Below, one piece after another: positions 33,986 through 46,756 of a stretch of DNA of 64,000 nt (the first letter of the stretch is position 1; the number at the start of each line of letters is the position of its first letter). The stretch is from NCBI GenBank assembly GCA_001695595.3, contig MBPM02000015.1, forward strand, positions 124,001 through 188,000, in the 5' to 3' direction. Under the pieces are notes generated by a model that saw nothing but the letters and a program-made list of their open reading frames with translations, had not been told where the DNA came from and did not search any database. Made by a program: the position numbers and the translations under genes. The DNA comes from Plasmopara viticola (lineage: Eukaryota > Oomycota > Peronosporomycetes > Peronosporales > Peronosporaceae).

Positions 33986-36829
33986 TCGCTTAAGCGCCTT
34001 CGTCAGTCCGTCTGATATCATCTCGTTTGTTGGCTTGTAACCAAGCATGATGACAACTTCTTCTATATGCACCAGTACTTTATTTGGTCCGAGCAGGGAA
34101 GACCGTGTTTTGTGCCTACGCGATGCAAACCTAAATAACTTAATAGAGTGCCGTTGACCTTTCCGGTGCACAGCCCGTATTGTCCAGCAGCAGGCGCAAC
34201 ACATTGCTCCTTGAGTCACACAATACAGCGCCATGTGAGTTCATGATGTCGCCCCTCTTGGACCACGCTGGATAGGCACGAATCCAATTCGCTCGCGCAC
34301 GATGCATCCTCGAAGTTCGGTAGATATTTTTGGCTCTTTCCGTCAAACACCATGCTGTAGTATGCTGTCGTCTTCGAGAACCTCAGTATTCGCTTGACCG
34401 CGGCAAAATGTTGCCCTTCGTGCCGCTTGCAGTACCTGGTCTCCTCGACTGTGTGAGCAAAGTCCGGCTGCGTTCACGTTGCAACATACATCAGTGCAGC
34501 GATCAGCTCGCGGAACGGCCACTTTGAGACAAACACGTCGTCGTCTTCAAACTTGAGCAGCTTCTCGCTCTCGTTGGCTGGTGTGTGCACCTCCTTGCAC
34601 TTGTCGACGCCGAAACTTCTCGGCCAGTCGCTTGATGTAAGCGCGCTGGTGCAAGCGGATTGTCGTGTTCACTATGTCGCGCCCCTCCTCAATCCCAAAA
34701 CAGCACTTAGGCGATTCCAAATCTTTGATGCTGGACTCCCTTCTAAGTGTGCGCTTGATAGCGTCAACGTGCTCTTGCGCCCGCGCGAATGGCATCAGGT
34801 CGTCAACGTGGATGAAATCAAGGAGAATTAAAAGCTCCGAGCGACTCACTTAGACGAAAGGTGCGACTGATGTACGCTACATTCCTTGCTTTTGATGATG
34901 CGCATTGAGTCGGTAGCTCCTTGAAAGAAACGCCTGCCGCATAGCGCGATGCACAGTAGGCATTTTTGGTTTGGGTACCACGCATCCTCGAAGCCGTCAG
35001 GCTGGTCCACGTGAATCACCTTCTTGACTGCGCTATAAAGGATCGCAGTATCGACGTCGACATTCAGTATCTCTAAGTCCTTTTCGACCGCGAGGATTAA
35101 TGCCACGATTATTGACTTCTTTCACGCCACAGGCGCAAACGTCTCAAACTAGCTCAACCCTGGTCGCTGGATACGATCTGCGCCTCAAGTTTGACGATCT
35201 TTCAACTCGACTCGCGCTTGGACCGATAGACCCAACCGCATATTGTCGCCTACTTGTCGCTTGGTAGATTTACGAGCATTCTCGTCTTGTGCTGCGCCAG
35301 TAATTTAATCTTTATTTCCATCGCGAGTGGCCACTCTTTTTTGTGATTGGTTTGTAGCACTTGATCAAACATCGACGCGCTCTCGCCGTCATCTTTTGCT
35401 TTGAAGCAGTACATACGCGTCATTCTTGGCTATGTGTCGCCCAGTTTCAACCCTTCGTGCTGCAATTCTAGAAAATTCATGCTCGTAGCTTATTATCGTC
35501 TACTTTTAGCGCACAGATTACACATGCGACTCGTTCTCGCCTTTGCGTCCTGGAGTACTCGATCTTTGTATCAGCACAGCACTTCCCGGTCGCTCGCTCA
35601 GCTCTTCTTTGACGCGTGTCAGTGCCACTCTCGAGTCCATTGGCATAGTCTGATAGTTTTCGCGCGCTAAATCATCACACAACGCTTGGTCGCGCTCATC
35701 ATCTCCTCACGTACGGTCGGAGCACTGTGTCTGCGCGCTATCATCGTCGACACCTGCTCCACAAACGTCAGGCTGGGCGAGATTGCGATCGCGCTTGCTT
35801 CCAGCTGTCGATGCGCCTTGCGTCACTTCGAGTAACAAGACAGCAGTCAGCGCACACACGTGTTGTCGATCTGCCCTGCATTGCCTTGTCCACGGGCACG
35901 TAGCACTGACGTGCATGTGCCAAATGCATGGCTTGCGCTTTAACACGAGCTTAAATGGGCTTGCGTATTGACTGCCGCTCCAAACACGCACCGTCAACGT
36001 ACTCGGTCCACGCACCTTCAATCAGGTCGCATTCGACACGATGCGCGCCGGCGTCGCTTTCACGAACTTGACAAACTCTTCACGCTTCTTGCACATGTGA
36101 GTTGTGGCACCGCTATTTATGACCCAGCGGTCGCCCGCACTTCTTTTGATGACCTTGAACGTCACGTTCGAGGGAACTTTATGTTGGCAGCCGTTGGCAC
36201 TATCACTGCTAGCAGCTACACGCGAATTACCAGCACTTCCCACAGTTGTAGCACTGATCAACTGCTTTATTTTTGGGCTGACCGCCACTCTTCTTGTCAA
36301 ACTAGCGCTTTCTACGTTGCTTGCCTCGTTTACGACCGTTTCGCAAATAATGCATCACGAACTCTCCTTGCGCACTTCCTCGGCGATGAGCTTGTTACGA
36401 TGTTCTTAAACTTGAACTGGGTCACACTCATGCAAAACGCCTGCACTAGCTCTCGTACGACGCTGGTAAGCTGCGTCCTCATCTTCAGCACAAGTTACTC
36501 CAGCTCTATCACGTGGTTCTCATGTTCGTTGCGCGCAATTGAACGATGCGAAATTTTCTTTGAAGTATAGCTGGCTCGCTATATTTTGTTTTTGGTGTAA
36601 TTTCTTCTAAGCTGATTAGGTTTTCTAGGGTCCTTCAGGTCGAGCGCGATCGCCGCGTGCGCTTGCTGCTCTTTCGCCAACGTACCACTTACTTCACTGA
36701 ACACCGCATCCCACAGTCACTTGAACGTGAGATACATCTTTTTCTGAAACGCCTACAGCGCGTAGCTCGAACCATCTACAGTTACATCTTGGATGTCGCG
36801 CCAGTTTATCCCAGGGAGTTGGGTTAGAC
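33986..36829 (-). pseudogene. Broken Ty1/copia polyprotein (gag-pol)
   Basis: Read on the minus strand, a gag-like segment (about 36,825-36,590: AFQKKMYLTF, LAKEQQAHAAIALDL) contains at least two in-frame stops. The protease motif near 36,110 reads WVINSGATTHM, with Asn where the catalytic Asp belongs. The integrase region is short and scrambled. Reverse transcriptase follows: FETFAPVA at about 35,150, then LNVDVDTAILYSAV and DQPDGFEDA, and the active-site box HVDDL near 34,800. RNase H and the C-terminus are near 34,234-33,970 (MISDGLTKALKRVKH). The Ty1/copia order and motifs are clear, and the element is inactive. Confidence 0.85.
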
Positions 36830-37225
36830 GCAAAGGATTAGGACGAAAACGGCTAGTGATTGAAAAGTGAGAGCCAAAAGTGATGTATTCAACTCTTTGT
36901 TCGCACAACGGTCTACATCTGTGCTAACACGGGTTTTTCACATACAAAAAACATTCGAAAACGATTGCAACCACTATAAATCCACTGTGAGCTCGTTATA
37001 GTGGGTTGTGTATCCACAGTAATAAGTTTTGTACCCGTACCCATATGCAGCATTGAATCCGTCTGCAGTCAATTCGCCTATGCATGCAGTCTGGCTGGAA
37101 TACGAGTTTTAAACGATTTACAAATTTGCCACCGCTTTTCAGAGAAAGCAAAACGTGCACATAACACACATAGCACACAGCCGCACCATCACCTTCATGA
37201 AAAATCTACACAGGTTAAGTGTATA
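36830..37225 (-). repeat. Right (5') LTR of the copia element
   Basis: Pairs with 33,437-33,985. On the minus strand the LTR runs almost directly into gag codons (QLPGINWRD) with no room for a normal leader and primer-binding site, so the junction has probably suffered a deletion. Confidence 0.65.
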
Positions 37226-40200
37226 TAAGTAGGTAAGTATACACCAGATAATTTATATACTTGTGACACCGACACAGCCAACCTTTGCAGCTAAGCCGTA
37301 GGCTATTTTTATTCATAATATTTAAATTGACGAGCTGAGCGTTCTTTTATTAAAATAGGTAAGTCCAAAACTTGTTAGAATTTTTCTGCTCTGGCAAGAG
37401 CTTACCAATTATACGTTAAAAAAACGATATATGAAATCGCGATGCATATAAGCAATAGTAAGCTGCATAACGTAAGAATCCTTTATCGACTTATTGCAAA
37501 GGAATGCTGATTGTGATAACTTCGATTTTGCCTTTTTATCCTTGAATACTGTAATTCAACGGTCAGATAGCTTTCATCTATCATATTTAATGAAAATCTA
37601 TCGTCGTGCACACGAAACACGAATCAAATTAAATCGCTTTTTTGTCGGCAACAGTTGTGGAATGCCGAAACGTATTTGGACATAAATATCGGCAATTTTT
37701 TGCTCCCCAAAGGCTTTAGCAGAGCTACGCACAAGTCATCGTCTGCATACGCTCCATGGATTAATACGATGCAAGCGAAAGCACAGTCAAATCATGGTCT
37801 AGCCTCTATTGTGATCAACGGGGTAATGCATCAGCCAACTACTCTAGTAATTTTGCAGCTCAAAGGTATGCTCCACGAAAAAGGAGAATGACCTGACAAT
37901 TATCTGCGACATTTATAGCGACTGTGTCGCAGTACGCAATGACAAACGATCGGTATAGATCACGGTTGGCGTAAAAGCTAGTGGATTTATTCAGATGTAA
38001 TGAGAATTTGCGTCGTCGCATGTAGTTTTTTTTCATGGATGGGATAGTCTTTACCGGCAGATTTGAGCTGCCACAATTTAAGTGCGATCACTTAATCTCG
38101 CCTCTGGGTGCCGATGGCTAAATCTAACGCATCAGAGTCAACACTGAGCGATTCTGCCAGATATGTAAAAGTAGAATCGGTGTCCGAATAGAGCTTCCCT
38201 TAATTGTCTCAATCACCGCGCGGTAAGATTCTAAACCCATTCAACAACCTTCGAAAGAGACTAAATAGTGGCCTAGCTTCTTATGAGTGGTGTCACTACG
38301 TAATTGGTCATGCCAATCTACTTCCTCAAGTCTTTCGGCTTAATGTAATTGCTAGTCTACAATGGCCTTAAATTTACTTGAATCTGCTTAAAAGCCATGC
38401 TTTCCAAGACAGCACTCCAAACTGTTTTTACCGCGAAGAAGGCACATTTGCATAAGAGTGAAGCTTATTTGTGTGTATGCTTTCGAACGATGCTTGCGAA
38501 AGGTCAATGCGGTTTTCCACATTTGTCTTCTTATGCTTTATGGACAAAGATGTTTTTTAGCTTATGTCTGTGTATACACCTAGTGGGCCCAAAAAAATTT
38601 GTATCAACTGATAATATAATGTAGGTCATTGACAGCAACTGTTATAGCCTAGAGATCAGGTATGATTACCTGTCGAATGCGCTACAAATTGTACTACATC
38701 TTTTCCAATAATCGGCGTCTAGGTCGAAATTGGACCACATTAAGCGTATTATAATCCTACCATCCACATTGACATTCAGCAAAATCTAGACTCAAATCAG
38801 AGCCTCAATTAAGGAATTTTGTGTCAACATTTATCAGAAGGATAGCTCTCAATATTCTCCGACTTCGGGTCAGCTTTGTTACGCCATATATACAACGAAC
38901 GCTGTCCACGACGAGGTCATGCCGCTTAATCATATCAATCACAATATGTAATGAATGATGCCTACGAGCATCTCTCATTGGAATCGCGCATTCGACACTT
39001 ATGTTACAACACCATTAATATTCCTTTCTGACAACACGTTGGCCTAGTTTACGCCAGTAGCACTTTTGCCTACTGACCGAGATGAATTTAAATCCTCGCT
39101 AGGAGCAAAGCATTAGCATCTAAGATCTTTGACTCTTGGTCAGCCCAGGCTTCGTGGCGATTCAGCCACGCCTACGATCATATTTCGTATTAAATTTTAG
39201 AACCAAGCAGCATTTGATGCTATAAAAGCTGTATATCCAATTTGATCGCTGCAGAAGTTTTCACTCTTGTCGCTAAGAAAGCAGTGACGATAGCACTTTG
39301 GTGTACTTGTTGGACCATATAGCAGACGTCCTTTGCTTGTGGAATGTACAACGTGATCATCCAACGCCCCGAAGCAAACGAGGACCATTATTTCCCAAAA
39401 CTTTTCACGGTTGCCTGAAATAGGCTTGCAAGCATATTTCGGGGCGTTGAACACAAATCTCTTCGTAGCTCCTTTTTTTTTCTTGGCTCGACAGAACTTA
39501 ATTATTCCCTAGCAGCTCATACCGCGTCTGCTGAGGTCTGCCGTGTCCCCGTGACAATTTGATCAACTGATGAGCCGTAAAATCTTTGTATATGTGGACT
39601 TTGTATTACAAAAGAGGCGTCGATATGCATGTCGATGGAAAGCGTCGAGGTCTACCCTAAAAATCAATCGGGACCGGCCCTGTGACTCGTGCTATATTAA
39701 AGGTTGACTCGGCGCTTAATGAAGCTATCACAGTTTTTTTAGAAGAGATCGAGTGTACACAAAGCGCCTCCAACCGGACAGCGCACTTTGCAGCCAGATC
39801 ATGACAGCGTTGACTGAAACTTTCTTCTTAGAGAAGATAATCAGTCATCTCAGCCAACAATGTTGTAACTGCTGGACAAAGTTCACCAGATCTAGACAGA
39901 GTGACCTTATAATCGGATTGCGAAAGGACTTGCCCAGCTCATTCCAGGAAAGGAAATGCCACCATGTTTAAGATATTAAAAGAACCCGCTCAATTGCGTG
40001 GAGGCATCTCACTTTGGGACGGCAAGTCCCACGCTGCGTTCGCAATTAAGTAGACGTCATGGCCATTTTGCCCTCTCTGACCCAGAGCTGGAAAAATTCT
40101 TCACAATCATAAAAGGTACTTAAAGCGGCTTTGTCTTGGGCAGAGTATTTGCCTTACGCGCCGGCGCTAGCAACGCTGACGACTCTATCATCATATATAA

Positions 40201-42455
40201 AAGATGCTCGAAAAATTCGTACTTACTCGTAAAAGCGCCTCTAGACAAGCACAGATGTTGTCAGCCGTATCTAATAACGTTCGGCATTGATGATTATGCT
40301 AAGAATGTGTGGAGCTTTTACACTTCGGTCGCTAATCGCTATTTCTGGACTAAACTGATTCATTCCGTAGGGATCCTCAAGAAAAGAAAAAATACATGTA
40401 GAACTAAGCGATTATAGTGCGCATTTGTTTTATGCCGAAAAACTTATAAACCCCTGGGATGCAGCAAGACAGTCGACTCTTACAGCCTATCTTGTACGCT
40501 TGGAGCAAACGAGCATACTGATCCGACCTCACAGATGGTCAGTCTTCTTTGACCTTTGCTCTTTACTAATATCCAGTACGAATGTAGATTGTTATCTGCC
40601 TGACCGTAATTGCATCAGTCTAGCTACCACGACTTTATATCATCCCAACGCTATAGATTGCAAGCTTAAATTTCTCAACATCCATAAATTTCGTTTTAGA
40701 GTGAATTTTGCTATAGTATAGTATACCTACTATAGTAATCTCAACTTGTACGCATTAATCAGTGAATGTATCTAGCATAATCTTTTCTCCTTGTATGCAT
40801 GTAGTAATCTTTTACTGATAGACTAGGCAAAAAAAGACACTTTTCAAATTGAATCGCATAAAATCTGCCTGTCAGTGGGTTCGAGGTCGATATATTTTAC
40901 CTGCGGCAAATTCACCAGCTTTCAAGCCTCGTGCACAAATATTTTGAAACAAAGGGTATATGTTTGGCTCAAGGGTACACGGACAGGCTTAAGATGCATA
41001 AGCCTAGAAGCGACTGACGGGAAAAGGTCATACATGCCAGCCTTTGAGTAAGATTCTAAAGGTCATGTTCCTATCAGTTGTACAATACATTTTTTTTACA
41101 AAGAAAGCATGAAAAAATTCACTCGAGATAGAAAAGAATAGTATTTAAAATCTATACTAAGGTAGACGTGATATCATCTTGGCCTTCTTTAGCGATCATA
41201 AAACTTCGGATGCCGAGAGCGCTTGTGTAGTGGTCTTTATGCGGATAGGATATTGAAATACTGATATAGGTTCAGCGGTTTAGAAAGTTGCTACGACAAA
41301 GTGAACGATCATTAGCGGACAACATAACTCCACAAATAAGAAGCGGGAAAGCGATTATAATGTGTCATGAACGACCCCGTGTGTATTAAAAGGCCCTCAT
41401 CACAGATTATTGACAGTACAACGGATTGTCGCGGTGCTTCAGCTGTATGATATCAGAGTCAAGCCACCTAAAGGTAAACGCCATTAAGCTTAATTTTGGA
41501 AACGTAATAAAGATGATGTGCTCAGCGAAAACAAATCTTTCGTAAAGATTTAGATGTACACCCCGTTTTTGAGGAAGATAACTTGGATTAATTTCATACG
41601 CAGCGTACATTGTGCTTAGGCTTAAAATTTCTGAAGGATCCCAGAATCCGGCTTATCATTTATTGAAGGTATACTCCGATATGGTGCCCAATCATCAGAA
41701 CTTCCACCAAATAAACAGATAAAACAGCGAAAATCGAGATTGACGTCATGCCAGAAACCAAGTAGTATGTCACGACAATAGCCTCTACCACTGAGTTCAT
41801 GTGCTCATTGAAGCCCTTCTTGTTACGAAAGCAAAGATCCCCATGGTGCAGGAGCGCAATATCTGAACCCCTCCCGCATACTGGTGTCTCCGTATGGAGC
41901 CAAACATAAAATGTCTTAGAGACCTGCCAGAAGTCAAATCCGCGACTCAGACTGCGGCTCCTTTGCAAAGTCTGTTAGTCACTTGATTGTCTACAGCGCG
42001 ACTTTGTATTTGGCTTGCCGCCGGTGTATAGTGATGTTTGTGTGTCGCCTGAATAGATGGCACCTGCTCCAACCAGTTTGGCTAAACATCGTGGCTAATA
42101 AAGACAAGGTATTAATACCATGATCTTCCAACACGATGGTGTCGGATAGGGATTCACGACTTAACGCTACGTTTCGGCAAGCGCTACTTTAATCATTTGT
42201 GGCTTGCTCAGATGAAAAAAAGCTATCCGTTTGCCCGAAGATGCGTGTGCGCTGAAGCGCCATAATTTCCGACCAATGCTTTTACGAACAGCAAAGCAAG
42301 AGTCCCAAAGCCTTCCATTCAAGATCTCAAATGTAAGCCCATCTTTACCGTGAAATTATTTATGTGGCCTCTTAATCTTAAAGAGTCAGCCAAACGTAAT
42401 TAAAAGTTTAAGGAATGCGCTATATTCACCTTAACACATAAAAAAATGGATATTT
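37226..42455. other. Gene-poor tract
   Basis: Only short frames. Coding-like relics occur at about 39,720-40,420 (segments reading VDSALNEAITVFLEEIE, then SDPELEKFFTIIKGT, then VFALRAGASNADDSIIIY in different frames), suggesting a decayed gene I cannot identify. Confidence 0.4.
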
Positions 42456-42770
42456 TAGAGAGCTGAGACGTCGTACACTGTGTGCACAGAGGTGCTAAAA
42501 GCCATAATTTAGCGAGTAATGATTTTTTTGAAGCGCTGAGACGTCATACGGGCACAGATCGGTCCCGATTATCTTGCTAGACGTGACAGCCGTACTAGAA
42601 CCATGACTAAGCTCAAAAATATTTTGAAGGCTGAGACATTATACGGGTACAGATCCGCTTTTTTCTGGACGTACACGGACGCAATGAACCCTTTCCTTAG
42701 CGGAAAAAAATCTTTTGAAGGGCTGAAACGTCGTTTAGCCACAAATCAATCTTTTTTTTCTTTAAAGCCG
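42455..42770. repeat. Degenerate tandem repeat, four units of 73-95 bp
   Basis: Units are marked by TTTTGAAG-GCTGAGACGTC followed by TA-GGG(C/T)ACAGATC. The CTGA(G/A)AC words start at 42,463, 42,536, 42,631 and 42,723. Units differ in length and by many substitutions. Confidence 0.7.
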
Positions 42771-44539
42771 TAAACAGCCTTCTTTAAGCCAAAATTTTGT
42801 GAAAAAGGACTCTTTCGGGGACAAACAAGAAAGAGAAAATATAAACGTTTCCAGTAGATAAGGCTATGTAGACTGTACATCGAAAACCCAGCAACATTTC
42901 ATCAATCACAAACAATATGAAACCTTTTCATTGGACCTTTCACGCTCTAAGAATGGCGTAACTTAGCTTACACCATTGATCTTGCGAAGACAAAGCCGAC
43001 GCATCGAGCATTTTTGTGGAGCGTCTTAATATTTGAGTCATAGCAGCGATTCAAAGCTTTTCATCCGCCCATAACTTTTCTGGCGGCTGATCGTGTTCAT
43101 AGCCGCTACTGTAATGGTCATAAAGCATAAGGCACAATATACGATCTAAAGCAGTCGGTCAAACTTGGAACTTACTACGAAGTAAAGCCACTTTCCGGCG
43201 CAATTTGGCCACCTTGCACTGCGATGCGCGAATGCTAATCAGACTGAAAAGATTATGGACCACTCGGTCATATGAGTTACAAGAGACACAAAGGTCTGAA
43301 ATCACCGAAAATTCCGCGGAATATCAAGCTTGTACATTCGATTGCGCAGAAAATATTGCTCCTCATGGAGAAGGTGCACGGACGAGGTACGAGCAGTCCT
43401 TTCCTATGATACTTGACCACTAAGGCCAGCCGCGCTTATTTGTATAAGGGCGGTGTAAGGCAACAACCCTTTCACGGCAATTAGCATGCTTCGTGGAGCA
43501 TGTGAGATTCGTTGAACTAAATTCGATGAAAATTTAAAAGGGCTTTTTAGTGTACATTATATACAACGGGTGCTTTATCAGCAATATGCGGTCTTTCGGC
43601 TGCACATTGGGGTGACCCCATACCATCGATAAGAGGGTAAGCGCTTAGCGTGTGTTTTGATATTCTTCTGCATATGAGACTTTTTTGAGGTGGGTTGTAA
43701 CCTAAGCATATTGTATACCTAGCTTACGGAATTTGAAAGCATTGTCCAATGCACCCTAAAAGTTCGTACGTATCTAATATTGATTGTTGTTCAATTGGAT
43801 CGCATTAACTACGGCTGCGATAAGATATCCGAGTGTCTCTTCATTCGATTGCTAATTAATATTGTCTTCTGATGTATTACGGCACCAAGTAAAGTTTTTG
43901 AGCGCAATTTGACGCGAGGCTAAAACCACGCGCATAGCCGGCACAAGGTCGCACTGGAACTATGGCTCTTTTAATCGCATCTAATTTGCACGCCGTGCCT
44001 GACTTTGTTGTTTAAAATAAGGAAGGATAGTTAGACTGTTTTGCGGCGTCACATTTTTGTTCGTAGAGGACGCACCGTCGAGCAGAATTGCGTGTTCAAC
44101 ATGTTTAAAATGTGCAAATTAGTTTTAATACTGTTTATTTGAGACCAATATAGATGAAGAGCATTTTGTGCCAAACTCAGAGGTAACCTAAAAAGTCAGT
44201 TTATAGTTTGTTGATAAAACAGAGAGTACATCATGTATAACGCAATTATTTGATTTGTGTCGACAAATGTATTTTTTGACGCATCAGCTCTTGCAATTCT
44301 AATGTAGAAACTACTGTAAAGCAATTATTGTTGACAAGTCGGAAAAACACGGTCCGTGACTTGCTGACGGTTTCACCTCGAAGCGCACTAAGGGACGCAG
44401 AAGAGACCACAACAGTCGTCGGTGAGATTGCTCTACATTTAAGGGTTTTCTGCTTAATTCGACTTCGTCACAAATGCGAACATATCGGGTGAATATTATA
44501 CTAATTCCGACAAATATAGCCAGTGATTCATGATACAAA
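42771..44539. other. Intergenic, no gene seen
   Basis: AT-rich, short frames only. Confidence 0.5.
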
Positions 44540-44633
44540 AAGGGAAACTTTAATTTTTACTCACCCTTTCTTTAATTATCACTCACCCGTTAATTGATTG
44601 GTCAGATTTAGCATTTTGGAGTGCGCCACACTT
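44540..44633 (+). repeat. Left TIR of the MULE
   Basis: 94 bp, highly similar to the reverse complement of 46,663-46,756, including an internal TTGAT-AATTGAT-type segment. Confidence 0.9.
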
Positions 44634-44721
44634 AGTCTGAACTCATTACTAAACTCATTTTTTACTCTCACTTTCGACTCCCACATCCTTCTACGCACCC
44701 ATATCCAACTAAGCACCCACA

Positions 44722-46689
44722 ATGGACAGCCTAGCTCCCCCTCCTGCACTTTCTAACCAATCCTAAGAGGAGACGAAAGATGCCGGTTTTTTCCATTCTT
44801 TATCAGAAGGATATGCTCTTGTAGTGTTACACATCAGAAAGGTTGGGAATAAAAGAGATGGCGCCGTTAAGGCCCTTATCCTGAACTGCTTCAAAGGACG
44901 ACGTACGAGAAAGGAGCAAAATCCGGATAAAGAAAGGGTGCGCGCGGGAACGATTAAGGCAATTGGTTGCTTATTTGCCGCAAGCATACGGCTAGAGGGC
45001 GAACTTTGGCAAGTGGAAGTGGACAACGGAGAGCACAATCATTAACCATTTGTGCACGTCTCAGCGCATCCACAAGGACGACGATTGACGGAAGAGCAAA
45101 ATGCAGCGGTTTTGACTCTGAGACGCGCCGGGGTGACTCCTGGGCGCATCATCACCTCGCTGCGCCAAAATGATGGCATTATTTCGACTGCACAGGACGT
45201 TTTCAATCTTCGCAAAGCGGAGCGAAATAGGTTGTTAGCAGGGCGGACACCTCTGACCGCTTTGATCGATAACCTCGCAAGCGGGACTCTGTATTTCACA
45301 CAGCATCATGTGGACCAGAAGCTCACGCATTTGCTTATTATTAGTGCCAACCGCGTCTGAATCATTGACGCAACTTACAAAACGAACAAGTATGGCTTTA
45401 TCCTGCTTCATATTATCGGCGTTACGGAAACGAACAATACCTTTACGTTTGCGCATTGCTTTATGAAAAGTAAGCACACGGCTGTTTACGTGTGGGCACT
45501 GTCCCATATCGCCGATGCATTCCAGCAATTCGGCGTGAGAGCCACCAGCACCTATGTGACGGACAGGGAACATGCTTTGATGAATGCCTTGGAAAGGGTT
45601 TCCCCAAATGCCGTTTGGTTACTTTGCAGATGGCATATTAGTAAGAATATCCTAGCAAGGCAAAAATGAGCATTGAGACAAACAAGGCATGGAAGGAACT
45701 GTCTAGGCAATGGCATCGCCTTGTCCGTCAAGAAACCATTGCAGGCTACGAAGACCAACTTGCAGCGATGCAGCAGGAATTCACAAATTATCCTCAAGTC
45801 ATGCGTTACGTCGAGGAAATCTGGCTCGTCTGGAAGGTCCGATTTGTGTCGGCTTTCTTGCATAACAATCCCCTTTTCGGACATGTAAATGCCAGCCGTG
45901 TAGAGAGTGCCCACGCGGCTCTCAAACGATGGATTGCCAGCTCAACGGGAACTTTACTAACCGTTGGCGTTGCAGTAAAGCTAGCCTGCGACAATCATCT
46001 TGCTGGAATCATCCAAAAGCATGCCAAGCAGAGGGCTGTCGCGGAGATGCACTTCGGTCCGCTTTTTTCCCAAGTAATGAAAAAAAACCTTCGAAGAAGC
46101 CCTCCGTCGGACGCATCGGAAGTACACCCAGCGGTATATCGATGGGAATCGCGGTAATGACCATGTTGTTTGTGCTAAGTTGCTTACTTCGACAATAGGA
46201 CATCCTTGCCGCGACGTTCTGCTTGGTCGCACAGGCCCACTTGCGGTTGACGACTTCGATCAACATTGGCATCTCGTTCAACCTGCTATACTGGTAGAGG
46301 CTGCCAATGTTCCGCCGAATATTGAAGACGCTCTAAGCAAATTCAGGGATCAGTATGCAATTGCTGATTACCATAACAAGAGAGTGCTTCTTCATCATAT
46401 TCTTGATGTTCCAACAGTTACTCTGCAGTGACCAGTGCGTGTTCAAGCGCGCGGTAGACCATCCGGTTTTACCAGGTGCAACCCATCGCACTTAGAGCAC
46501 GTGGAGAATGCGGAAAATGCTCCACCGCGACGAAGATGTCGCAATTGCAATCAAGTAGGGCACAACTCTAGAAGTGCGCAAATCAAGGTTGCGCTCCCCA
46601 GCCTGATAAAATTGAGCCTTGAGAAAAAAATGTCGAAATATATGCGTTTAAAGTGTTTAGATAAGTGTGGCGCACTACAAAAATGCTAA
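44722..46689 (+). pseudogene. Broken MULE transposase
   Basis: The main frame starts MDSLAPPPALS at 44,722. It contains in-frame stops at about 44,764, 45,043, 45,358 and 46,429, and shifts phase near 45,665 and back near 46,160. A FAR1/FLYWCH-like DNA-binding segment comes first (GCLFAASIRL, then W-V and HNH). The DDE core follows: first Asp in IIDATYKTNKYG, second in YVTDREHAL, then a C-x2-H in LLCRWHISKN, and Glu in SRVESAHAALKRW. Near the end is a zinc knuckle, CRNCNQVGHNSR, whose last Cys is out of frame. The element cannot make its own transposase. Confidence 0.85.
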
Positions 46690-46756
46690 ATCTGATCAAT
46701 TGATCAATGGGTGAATGAAAAAAAAGAAAGGGTGAGTAAAAATTAAAGTTTCCCTT
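46663..46756 (-). repeat. Right TIR of the MULE
   Basis: Pairs with 44,540-44,633. Contains the palindromic TTGATCAATTGATCAA-like core. Confidence 0.9.

Larger units (their letters stand above)
44540..46756 (+). mobile_element. Mutator-like (MULE) DNA transposon
   Basis: Terminal inverted repeats of 94 bp (44,540-44,633 and 46,663-46,756) both begin AAGGGAAACTTTAATTTTTACTCACCC and end at GTGCGCCACACTT. Between them lies one transposase ORF of MULE type. Long TIRs and this transposase define the superfamily. No clear 9-bp target duplication is visible. Confidence 0.9.

Noticed and set aside
35968..36570. 200-codon plus-strand frame
   Set aside because: Antisense shadow of the copia gag/protease region.
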